Part shown: piece by piece, positions 1-7,470 of the stretch
Numbering within the stretch: position 1 is the first letter of the stretch
How the letters are laid out: each line of letters begins with the position of its first letter
NCBI RefSeq assembly: GCF_019913785.1
Contig: NZ_JAIOHK010000001.1
Location: 1-64,000 of the forward strand
Source: Altibacter sp.
GTDB taxonomy: Bacteria; Bacteroidota; Bacteroidia; Flavobacteriales; Flavobacteriaceae
Length of the DNA: 64,000 nt
Direction of reading: 5' to 3'
Notes under the pieces: generated by a model
The model's input: the letters and a program-made list of their open reading frames with translations, nothing else
Database searches by the model: none
Told to the model about the DNA's origin: nothing
Made by a program: the position numbers and the translations under genes

Positions 1-1
1 T

Positions 2-1261
2 TTTCTTTTTTTCATTGCGTTGTGCTGTACCGTAAATGTATATTCACAACAGGATTGGGGGTATTTAAACTTTGAAATTCCTAGCGGAAATAGCCATGGT
101 GCCATTTACCCCATAAATGAAAACATTGTACACATCGCTGCCGATTTTGGCTATTTTTATAAAACGGAAGACGGCGGAAGCAATTGGGTTGCCTACGACA
201 GTGGGGTTTCGGAATATTTTTTAGATATGGTTTTTCAGGATTCGAATACCGGTTTTGCCGTTGGAACCCATGGGGCTATTCTAAAAACTGTCGATGGAGG
301 ACAAAATTGGTCGCAACAGGTTTCGGGTACTTCCGAAGATTTAATTTCGATCGCCATCGCTGCCTCTAATAATATATGGGTTGTTGGTAATGAAGGAGTC
401 GTATTGCACTCAACAGATGGAGGTCTGACGTGGATTCTAAACACAGCGATTACGAGTGAAAAACTAAATAGCATACAATTTAAAGATGAAAACGTTGGAT
501 ATTTCGCCGGAAATAACGGTGCATTTTTCCACACTTCAACAGGAGGAGCTATATGGAATCCTTTATCCATAGGTACTTCAGAAGATCTATTTTCTATTTC
601 CATCACCGAGAATTACACGCAGGTCTTAGCTGGATTCGCCGAAGACGGCGGAAGTTATTATTATATGGGCAATAGTATTTTTAAAACAATAGATAACATT
701 CAGTGGACGAATTATATATTAGAAGATATTTTAGAGGGTGCCGCCGATTTGTATTTTCAAAATGACAATTTGGGTTTTGTTATGAGTTCGGCAGCGCTTT
801 TATGTGATTGTTGTTATGTTAAAATAAATAAATCCTTCGATGTAGGTGACACTTGGATTGAAAGCTATTTTGAAGAAACAAACGCTGATAATTGCAATGC
901 AAATCCAGGTTATGCCGACTTAAAATTTGCGGATGAAGATATTGGTTATGCGCTCCTAGGAAATAAAATTCTTACTACCAACCCCATTGTTTTTGGTGTT
1001 CTCGATTATACGCGTCCACAAATTACACTATACCCAAATCCGGTAGAGGGTGGGCATTTCAATATAGAAATTAGCAATACTAAATCGGATACTATTTCTA
1101 TTGAAATCTTTGATATAAACGGGAAAATGATCTATTCTGAAAAAATCCTGAAAAGCAAGACGAAGGTTTCGATACCTCAAGCCAAAGCAGGGCTCTATTT
1201 TGTACAACTAACGCGAAATGGAGATGCCATTGAAACTCAAAAATTAATTCTGATTCAATAA
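2..1261 (+). CDS. T9SS-secreted protein with BNR/YCF48-like repeats (5' partial)
   Basis: The reading frame is open to the left window edge, and its first residues form the hydrophobic end of a signal peptide, so the true start lies outside the window. The body carries repeated units of the type T-x-DGG-x-x-W (about residues 40, 90 and 135 of the visible part), the hallmark of BNR/YCF48-like beta-propellers. The last 75 or so residues begin LYPNPV and end with a beta-rich GLYFVQL segment, which is a type A sorting tail for the type IX secretion system. The protein is therefore inferred to be exported to the surface or medium. The ligand or enzyme activity is unknown. A CDCC cluster in the middle is unusual for these proteins and could be a disulfide or metal site. 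Confidence 0.88.
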   Translation, partial: FLFFIALCCTVNVYSQQDWGYLNFEIPSGNSHGAIYPINENIVHIAADFGYFYKTEDGGSNWVAYDSGVSEYFLDMVFQDSNTGFAVGTHGAILKTVDGGQNWSQQVSGTSEDLISIAIAASNNIWVVGNEGVVLHSTDGGLTWILNTAITSEKLNSIQFKDENVGYFAGNNGAFFHTSTGGAIWNPLSIGTSEDLFSISITENYTQVLAGFAEDGGSYYYMGNSIFKTIDNIQWTNYILEDILEGAADLYFQNDNLGFVMSSAALLCDCCYVKINKSFDVGDTWIESYFEETNADNCNANPGYADLKFADEDIGYALLGNKILTTNPIVFGVLDYTRPQITLYPNPVEGGHFNIEISNTKSDTISIEIFDINGKMIYSEKILKSKTKVSIPQAKAGLYFVQLTRNGDAIETQKLILIQ

Positions 1262-1263
1262 AA

Positions 1264-1286
1264 AACCACCTATTGCGTAGGTGGTT
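1264..1286. terminator. Shared terminator hairpin between convergent genes
   Basis: A 9-bp perfect stem (AACCACCTA/TAGGTGGTT) with a 5-base loop lies between two convergent genes. On the minus strand it is followed by a run of T, so it best serves ndk. On the plus strand the T-run is short, so termination of the T9SS gene there would be weaker. Confidence 0.75.
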
Positions 1287-1311
1287 TCGTATTAGTATAT
1301 AAACGATGGTC

Positions 1312-1731
1312 TTAGAACATCTCTCTTCCTGAAAAATGAAAAGCACCTTCAATCGCTGCATTTTCGTCGCTATCGCTTCCGTGTACGGCATTTTCACCAA
1401 TAGAAGCAGCATATAATTTACGAATGGTACCTTCGGCAGCATCGGCAGGATTGGTTGCACCAATCAACGTACGGAAATCCTCCACCGCATTTTCCTTTTC
1501 GAGAATGGCAGCTACAATTGGACCTCGCGTCATATATTCCACTAATTCTCCAAAGAACGGGCGCTCTTTGTGCACCGCATAAAATGCCTTCGCATCATCT
1601 GTGGTCATCTGGGTTAGTTTCATCGCTACAATTCTGAAACCTGAAGCAGCAATTTTTTCAAGAATAGCACCAATATGTCCTTTTTCAACACTGTCGGGCT
1701 TTAACATAGTAAACGTTCTATCTGTTCTCAT
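1312..1731 (-). CDS. ndk: Nucleoside diphosphate kinase
   Basis: This cytosolic enzyme moves the gamma phosphate from ATP to other nucleoside diphosphates through a phosphohistidine. The 139-residue length fits the family. The N-terminus reads [14 protein letters not shown], the usual Ndk opening, and the active-site region near the end contains the NAVHGSDS histidine motif. I chose the ATG at 1731; a longer frame begins at 1842 but its 37 extra residues resemble nothing in the family and would cover the predicted promoter. The gene stands alone, divergent from the DHH phosphoesterase gene and convergent with the T9SS gene. Confidence 0.96.
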   Translation of the reverse strand: MRTDRTFTMLKPDSVEKGHIGAILEKIAASGFRIVAMKLTQMTTDDAKAFYAVHKERPFFGELVEYMTRGPIVAAILEKENAVEDFRTLIGATNPADAAEGTIRKLYAASIGENAVHGSDSDENAAIEGAFHFSGREMF

Positions 1732-1751
1732 AGGTTTTTTAAAATTTTGTG

Positions 1752-1781
1752 CAAAAGTAGACATTTGTACTACAAAAACAA
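1752..1781 (-). promoter_or_regulatory. Bacteroidota-type promoter of ndk
   Basis: Read on the minus strand this has TTG, a 19-base spacer and TACTTTTG, matching the -33 TTG / -7 TAnnTTTG pattern known for Bacteroidota sigma-ABfr. It lies about 20 bases before the chosen ndk start and supports that start over the longer one. Confidence 0.6.
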
Positions 1782-1871
1782 GGAATAAACCATAGTTTAA
1801 TAATGGCGCATTGGGTTCGCATAAAAATAATCGCTGTTTCAAAATATGAATAAGTTGTATCTTCGCAAACT

Positions 1872-2894
1872 ATGAATGCAGAAACAACGCTTCGGCTTAC
1901 CCAATTACTCGACACACCTAAAAAAGTGGTGGTTGTAGGTCATAAAAATCCGGATGGAGATGCTGTTGGCTCCTGTTTGGGATTGACTTTTTTTCTGAAA
2001 CAATTGCGACATGAGCTTACTATTATCATGCCCAATGATTTCCCCGATTTTTTAAAATGGTTGCCGGGCTGCGATGAAATTGTAATTCACGACAAGGATA
2101 CAGCGGCCAGTGCTGCTTTATTGGATAAGGCTGAAGTGATCTTTACCTTGGACTTTAACAGTCTGGATCGCACAGGAGATATGCAAACCTATCTCGAAAA
2201 GGCCTCAGCCCAATTTGTGATGATCGATCACCATCAGGCACCCGATGGATATGCGGTAGCGACGTATAGCGACGTGGCGATGAGTTCTACCTCCGAAATG
2301 GTCTATCACCTCATCGCGGCTTTGAAGGGTTTACATTTGCTGAATAAAGACATAGCTACCCAATTATATACAGGAATTATGACCGATACCGGTTCGTTCC
2401 GGTTTCCATCAACGACGGCTACAACGCATAAGGTGATTGCACATCTTATTGAAGTGGGTGCTAATAATTCTGAAATTCATCAGAAAGTATATGATACCAA
2501 TAGCCCAGACCGACTCAAACTATTGGGTGTGGCCTTAAAGAATATGCGCTTCCTACCGGAATACCATACGGCCTATATTTCACTTTCCCAAAAGGAGCTG
2601 GATGCTAACAATTTTAAAAAAGGCGATACCGAAGGTTTTGTAAACTACGCACTTTCGGTGGAGGGCATTTGCTTCGCCGTAATCTTTATAGAGAATAAGC
2701 AGGATGGAATTGTTAAAATGTCTTTCAGAAGTAAAGGCACTTTTTCAGTAAACGAATTTGCGCGAAATCACTACAGCGGTGGCGGGCACATTAACGCGGC
2801 CGGAGGACGAAGTTTAAAGACATTATCAAAAACAATTTCTGAATTTATTAGTATCTTGCCTAGCTATTCAGATGCCTTGTCCCATGATTCGTAA
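1872..2894 (+). CDS. DHH/DHHA1 phosphoesterase (NrnA-like oligoribonuclease / pAp phosphatase)
   Basis: A 340-residue cytosolic phosphoesterase of the DHH superfamily. Visible metal-binding motifs are GHKNPDGDAVGS (residues 23-34), the DFN motif near residue 91 and DHH at 119-121. The C-terminal DHHA1 domain carries the GGGH substrate-binding motif near residue 305. In the NrnA family such proteins degrade very short RNAs and dephosphorylate pAp from sulfur and CoA metabolism; which activity dominates here cannot be told from sequence. The gene overlaps the start of gldI by 11 bases, so the two are probably cotranscribed and translationally coupled. Confidence 0.92.
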   Translation: MNAETTLRLTQLLDTPKKVVVVGHKNPDGDAVGSCLGLTFFLKQLRHELTIIMPNDFPDFLKWLPGCDEIVIHDKDTAASAALLDKAEVIFTLDFNSLDRTGDMQTYLEKASAQFVMIDHHQAPDGYAVATYSDVAMSSTSEMVYHLIAALKGLHLLNKDIATQLYTGIMTDTGSFRFPSTTATTHKVIAHLIEVGANNSEIHQKVYDTNSPDRLKLLGVALKNMRFLPEYHTAYISLSQKELDANNFKKGDTEGFVNYALSVEGICFAVIFIENKQDGIVKMSFRSKGTFSVNEFARNHYSGGGHINAAGGRSLKTLSKTISEFISILPSYSDALSHDS

Positions 2895-3438
2895 CCTATT
2901 TTATCTGTTTCTACTGCTAGTCGCTTTCGCCTCTTGTAAAAGTCCGGAAGCCCGAAAACCGGTACAAAGAAGTTCAGGCTCGTTTATAAAAGAATCGGCC
3001 GAACGCAATAAAAAGATTTTTGAAAAAGAAGAAGCCCGAATTTCGGAACTCATGCAAGCCAACCCACAATATGAATATAAAGCTTCGGAAAATGGGTTTT
3101 GGTATTTCTATAATATCGAAGATACCATTGCAACCAAGTTACCCGAGTTTGGAGATGAAGTTACCTTCACCTTCGACATCAAAGATTTGAATGGCACTAC
3201 CATCATTTCAGAAACAGAAAACGGCCTACAACTGTACAAGGTAGACCAAAGCAATCAAGATCTTATCTCAGGGATCCGTGACGGGATTAAACTAATGAAC
3301 GTAGGTGAGCAGGTGACCTTCCTATTCCCTTCGTATAAGGCCTATGGTTACTACGGAATTGAAAACAAACTAGGCACCAATATTCCTGTGCAAAGTACAG
3401 TTACGCTAAAATCCATCTTAGATCCGCACGGAAATTAG
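2884..3438 (+). CDS. gldI: Gliding-motility-associated FKBP-type peptidyl-prolyl isomerase lipoprotein GldI
   Basis: The start at 2884 gives a clean lipoprotein signal peptide ending in FASC with the lipidated cysteine at residue 18; the upstream in-frame ATG at 2872 would add four polar residues. The rest is a helical linker followed by an FKBP domain (about residues 80-180), with the hydrophobic GDEVTFTFD strand and a C-terminal VTLKSIL strand. GldI is known from Flavobacterium as a lipoprotein needed for gliding and for folding or export of T9SS components. The C-terminal FKBP core is slightly divergent, so catalytic activity is not certain. Overlap with the DHH gene marks a two-gene operon. 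Confidence 0.9.
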   Translation: MIRNLFYLFLLLVAFASCKSPEARKPVQRSSGSFIKESAERNKKIFEKEEARISELMQANPQYEYKASENGFWYFYNIEDTIATKLPEFGDEVTFTFDIKDLNGTTIISETENGLQLYKVDQSNQDLISGIRDGIKLMNVGEQVTFLFPSYKAYGYYGIENKLGTNIPVQSTVTLKSILDPHGN

Positions 3439-3498
3439 AAAATCCTAACTTTCTGCTTAAATAATTCATAATTTTCTATGTTAAATCGAGGATTCAAT

Positions 3499-3506
3499 TA
3501 TTTTTG
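3499..3506 (+). promoter_or_regulatory. Candidate -7 box for the cyclophilin-FKBP gene
   Basis: TATTTTTG matches the Bacteroidota -7 consensus, about 58 bases before the chosen start. No convincing -33 TTG is seen at the expected spacing. Confidence 0.4.
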
Positions 3507-3564
3507 CAACATCCAAAATAAGACAAACTGAGTGTCGTATTTTTTAAAACAAAAATTTAAAAAG

Positions 3565-4671
3565 ATGAAAAAACTAACATTGTTATTTTTATTAATTTCA
3601 TTAACACTCGCTTCATGCGAGAATAAGTACCCCGACTTAAAGGATGGCGTCTATGCCGAATTCGTCACCAATAAAGGTACGTTTGTAGCAAAACTCTATC
3701 ACGAAGATACTCCATTAACCGTTGCCAACTTTATTGCATTGGCGGAAGGTAATAACACCATGGTTGATTCTACTTTTAAAGGGAAAAAGTTCTTTAACGG
3801 ACTTACTTTTCACCGAGTGATCAAGGATTTTATGATCCAAGGGGGAGACCCAAAAGGAGATGGTACTGGAAATCCGGGATACCGTTTTCCGGATGAATTC
3901 GTCGACAGTTTGGCACATAGTAAAAAAGGGATTTTATCCATGGCAAATTCGGGCCCCGATACCAATGGGAGTCAGTTTTTCATCACATTAAAGGAAACTC
4001 CTTGGTTGGACGGAAAGCACTCGGTATTTGGTGAGATTGTAATTGGACAAGAAATCGTAGATTCTATCGGTACTATGGAAACAACCAAGCCGGGAGACAA
4101 GCCTGTTGAAACAGTTACCATGCAGGAAGTCAATATCATTAACAAAGGAAATATAAAAGTAGCTTCATTTACGGAAGCGATGGAAAATATTGAGAAGAAG
4201 ACAAAAGAGAAAGAAGAGCGTATTGCTAAAGTAGCAGCGGCAAAGGCTGTTGAATTAGCTGCGGTACTTGAGGGAGCTGAAACTTTTCCTTCCGGAATTA
4301 AAATCTATTGGAATACCAAAGGAACTGAAGCAAAACCAGCTGAGGGTAGTAAAGTGCTTATGAACTATGCTGGATATTTGACCAACGGTATGCTTTTCGA
4401 TTCAAACTTATTAGATGTGACCGAAGCGTACGAAGCAGTTGACCACCGCAAAGTAGACGGTGGTATGTACAGTCCAACGGCTACCGATTATAGCCCGGAC
4501 GCTCGTTTGATCCCTGGATTTAGAGAGGGTCTTTTGGCAATGACAATTGGCGATAAGATCACCTTAATGATCCCATCGCATTTGGCCTATGGAGAGCGCG
4601 GTTACCCACCGGTGATTGCTCCGGATAGCGACCTGATTTTCGAATTGGAATTGGTCGGTATCGTTGAATAA
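3565..4671 (+). CDS. Cyclophilin-FKBP fusion peptidyl-prolyl isomerase, lipoprotein
   Basis: The start at 3565 places a lipoprotein signal peptide with cysteine at residue 18; a GTG at 3532 would add eleven residues. Residues about 27-185 are a cyclophilin domain with FHRVIKDFMIQGGDP, GSQFFITL and HSVFGEI. After a charged coiled-coil linker (about 200-235), residues 250-367 are an FKBP domain with GFREGLLAM, IPSHLAYGERGYP and a terminal FELELV strand. Both folds catalyse proline cis-trans isomerisation, so this lipoprotein probably works as a two-headed periplasmic folding factor. It lies just downstream of gldI, another isomerase, but is separated by 126 bases with its own -7 box. Confidence 0.93.
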   Translation: MKKLTLLFLLISLTLASCENKYPDLKDGVYAEFVTNKGTFVAKLYHEDTPLTVANFIALAEGNNTMVDSTFKGKKFFNGLTFHRVIKDFMIQGGDPKGDGTGNPGYRFPDEFVDSLAHSKKGILSMANSGPDTNGSQFFITLKETPWLDGKHSVFGEIVIGQEIVDSIGTMETTKPGDKPVETVTMQEVNIINKGNIKVASFTEAMENIEKKTKEKEERIAKVAAAKAVELAAVLEGAETFPSGIKIYWNTKGTEAKPAEGSKVLMNYAGYLTNGMLFDSNLLDVTEAYEAVDHRKVDGGMYSPTATDYSPDARLIPGFREGLLAMTIGDKITLMIPSHLAYGERGYPPVIAPDSDLIFELELVGIVE

Positions 4672-4691
4672 ACGATCTATATAAATAAAAA

Positions 4692-4720
4692 AAGCCGCTT
4701 GAAACAAGCGGCTTTTTTTA
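4692..4720. terminator. Bidirectional terminator
   Basis: A 10-bp perfect stem (AAGCCGCTTG/CAAGCGGCTT) with a 3-base loop, flanked by A-run and T-run, sits between the convergent isomerase and pepD genes and can serve both. Confidence 0.9.
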
Positions 4721-4732
4721 TTATAGGTGAAA

Positions 4733-6190
4733 TTATTTTTTTGGGATGTTTTTCAAGATCTCCAATACAAATTCCCAGTATTTCTGAGTAGACGAAATAC
4801 TAGCTCGTTCATCGGGCGAATGTGCTCCTTTGATGGTAGGACCAAATGAAATCATATCCATCCCGGGATAGTTTTGACCCAAAATACCACACTCAAGACC
4901 TGCATGGCAGGCCGCAACATTTGCTTTTTCCCCATTCAGCTTTGTATATAGGATATCCAAGACCTTTAGGATGGCACTGTCCATATTGGGCTCCCAACCC
5001 GGATACGACCCGGTTAAAGTAACATTGCATCCGGCAAGTGCAAACACCGCTTTTAGCGTATTGGCCATATCGTACTTAGAAGACTCTACCGAAGAACGTG
5101 TTAAGCATTCGATCTTGATAGCTCCATCCTTTGCTGTAACTTTCGCAATATTGTTAGATGTTTCCACCAAATCCTCGATCGCAGGGCTCATTCTAAAAAC
5201 ACCGTTGTGAGCGCCATAAATCACATTCAGAAACGCGTTTTGATCGTTTCGATCCATTACTTTATTTGGCACTTCCGAAATTTTTTCAGCTGAAATAACA
5301 AGTCCCTTTTCAAGTAATTTGTATTCATCAAGAAGTTGGGCTTTGACCTTATTTATTTCGGCCATAAACAAATCTGCTTTTTCCGAAGGAACCACAACAA
5401 TAGCTACACTTTCTCTGGGAATAGCATTCCGAAGACTTCCTCCCTGTAATTCGGCTAGCTGCATCGTAGAATTCGCCGCATATAGTAATCGGTTCATCAT
5501 TTTATTGGCATTCCCCAATCCCTTAATAATGTCCATCCCGCTATGACCGCCGTTTAGCCCCTTTACCGTAATCTTATAGGCTTCAGACTTGACAGCAGGC
5601 GTCACTTCGGCATAGTTTCTGGTCGCGGTAACATCTACACCTCCGGCACATCCCACTCCAATCTCATCATCTTCTTCGGTATCGAGATTTAACAAAATCT
5701 CCCCTTTCAGCAATCCCCCTTTTAGACCCATAGCACCTGTCATTCCGGTCTCTTCATCTATGGTAAATAATGCTTCCAACGCAGGATGGGCAATCTCTTT
5801 ACTTTCCAAAATAGCCATGATGGTTGCAACGCCCAGGCCGTTATCTGCACCAAGGGTCGTTCCTTTGGCACGTACCCAATCTCCGTCCACAAACATTTCT
5901 ATTCCTTGGGTATCAAAGTTGAAGTCGGTATCGTTATTCTTTTGATGTACCATGTCCAAATGTGACTGCATGACAATGGCTTTTCGGTCTTCCATCCCGG
6001 GGGTAGCTGGCTTCCGTATAATTACATTGCCAACGGCATCTTCTATTGTTTCCAATCCGAGTTGATTTCCAAAATCCTTCATAAAGGCAATCACGCGCTC
6101 TTCTTTTTTGGAGGGTCTGGGAACCGCATTTAAATCGGCAAATTTGTTCCAAATCGCTTTTGGTTCTAAGTTTCTAACCGCTTCATTCAT
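4733..6190 (-). CDS. pepD: Aminoacyl-histidine dipeptidase (M20 family, PepD)
   Basis: A 485-residue cytosolic dipeptidase of the M20 metallopeptidase family with broad action on dipeptides including Xaa-His. Zinc-site residues are visible: H77 and D79 in SHLDMVH, D116 in GADNG, the catalytic E146-E147 pair in DEETGM, the aspartate in NLDTEE and a C-terminal histidine in GAHSPDE. The middle region (about 205-390) is the lid/dimerisation domain. Length and motif order match PepD. It is monocistronic, divergent from the DUF3810 gene. Confidence 0.96.
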   Translation of the reverse strand: MNEAVRNLEPKAIWNKFADLNAVPRPSKKEERVIAFMKDFGNQLGLETIEDAVGNVIIRKPATPGMEDRKAIVMQSHLDMVHQKNNDTDFNFDTQGIEMFVDGDWVRAKGTTLGADNGLGVATIMAILESKEIAHPALEALFTIDEETGMTGAMGLKGGLLKGEILLNLDTEEDDEIGVGCAGGVDVTATRNYAEVTPAVKSEAYKITVKGLNGGHSGMDIIKGLGNANKMMNRLLYAANSTMQLAELQGGSLRNAIPRESVAIVVVPSEKADLFMAEINKVKAQLLDEYKLLEKGLVISAEKISEVPNKVMDRNDQNAFLNVIYGAHNGVFRMSPAIEDLVETSNNIAKVTAKDGAIKIECLTRSSVESSKYDMANTLKAVFALAGCNVTLTGSYPGWEPNMDSAILKVLDILYTKLNGEKANVAACHAGLECGILGQNYPGMDMISFGPTIKGAHSPDERASISSTQKYWEFVLEILKNIPKK

Positions 6191-6299
6191 GTGTTTAATG
6201 TTTGTTGTTTTACTGAAATAATTTCAGCCTTGACAAAATTACCATTTTAAGACACGATTTAAAATTATGTGATAAAAGATTTCTTTGTATGTTTGAAAT

Positions 6300-7367
6300 A
6301 TGCAAAGAAGAACACGCCTCATCCTTACCTTTTTGTTACCGGTTCAGATTATTTTTTTGCAGCTTCTCAAAAATTTTCCAGAGTTTGTTGAAACCTATTA
6401 TAGCAGAGGCCTTTATACGGTTTTATCGAAAGTATCGCGTTATCTATTTGGCTGGATCCCTTTTTCAATAGGAGACCTGTTCTATCTGCTAATCGCCATA
6501 GTAGCGATTCGGTGGGTCTATAAAAACTACCATCGTCTTTGGCGAGAACCTGTTTGGTTTTTTATGGATATTACTGCCACGTTATCCATTGTTTATTTTG
6601 TATTTAATATGCTTTGGGGGTTCAACTATTATCGCGTGCCCTTACACCAAACCCTCGACCTGGACAATGAGTATACCACCGAAGCGCTGATTAGAACAAC
6701 CGAAAGGCTCATTCTAAAATCCAATGAGTTGCATGCTCAACTGGGTTATGCAGATACGGTGAAAATTGATCTTCCCTTTACCCAAAAGGAAATGTTCAAA
6801 AAATCGATTAATGGATATCAAAATTTAGAGAAAGAATTTCCGAGTCTGGCCTATTCACCCCGAAGCATCAAAAAAAGTGGGTGGAGCTTGGCGTTGACCT
6901 ATATGGGCTATAGCGGTTACTACAATCCGTTTTCGGGAGAAGCGCAGGTGAATAACCTCATGAAAACCTATAAGTTTCCGGTGATAAGTTGTCACGAAGA
7001 AGCACACCAAATTGGGTATGCACGTGAAAACGAAGCCAATTTTATCGCGACCTTGGCTACACTTCACAATGATGACCCATATATTCAATACACAGGATAT
7101 ATTTTTGCGCTGCGTTATTGTATCAACGAAATTGCAAGGCGGGATCTAGACAAATATGAAGAAATACTTGCTACGGTAAATCCGGGAATTTTAAAAAGCT
7201 ATAAGGAGATGCGTGATTTTTGGGCGAGCTATGCCAACCCCTTCGAAACACTGTCTAAGAGTTTTTGGGATCAGTTCTTAAAAGCAAATAACCAATCCAA
7301 AGGAATTATGAGCTATAGCTATATGGTTGCACTGGTAGTGAATTACTTTGAAGACAAACCCTTTTAA
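6300..7367 (+). CDS. DUF3810 membrane protein with HEXXH motif
   Basis: A 355-residue protein with about three hydrophobic segments in the first 110 residues, then a soluble domain. It matches the DUF3810 family, common in Bacteroidota and Firmicutes and of unknown function. Residues 232-236 read HEEAH, a perfect HEXXH, followed shortly by ENEANF, an arrangement seen in zinc metallopeptidases. I infer a membrane-anchored metalloprotease, but no substrate is known. The start at 6300 lies only four bases after a TATGTTTG -7-like box (6288-6295), so transcription may begin at or close to the start codon. Confidence 0.85.
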   Translation: MQRRTRLILTFLLPVQIIFLQLLKNFPEFVETYYSRGLYTVLSKVSRYLFGWIPFSIGDLFYLLIAIVAIRWVYKNYHRLWREPVWFFMDITATLSIVYFVFNMLWGFNYYRVPLHQTLDLDNEYTTEALIRTTERLILKSNELHAQLGYADTVKIDLPFTQKEMFKKSINGYQNLEKEFPSLAYSPRSIKKSGWSLALTYMGYSGYYNPFSGEAQVNNLMKTYKFPVISCHEEAHQIGYARENEANFIATLATLHNDDPYIQYTGYIFALRYCINEIARRDLDKYEEILATVNPGILKSYKEMRDFWASYANPFETLSKSFWDQFLKANNQSKGIMSYSYMVALVVNYFEDKPF

Positions 7368-7470
7368 TGTTAAAAAACTTAACAAGATGTTAAAAGCCAA
7401 CTCGATGTTTCCCAAACTTGTTTTACATTCCTATCTTTAAAAACCTATTATAAATACAACCAACCACACT

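Noticed and set aside
1732-1842. N-terminal extension of ndk by 37 residues
   Set aside because: It covers a good promoter (TTG-19-TACTTTTG) and has no likeness to the family; the 139-residue product has normal length.
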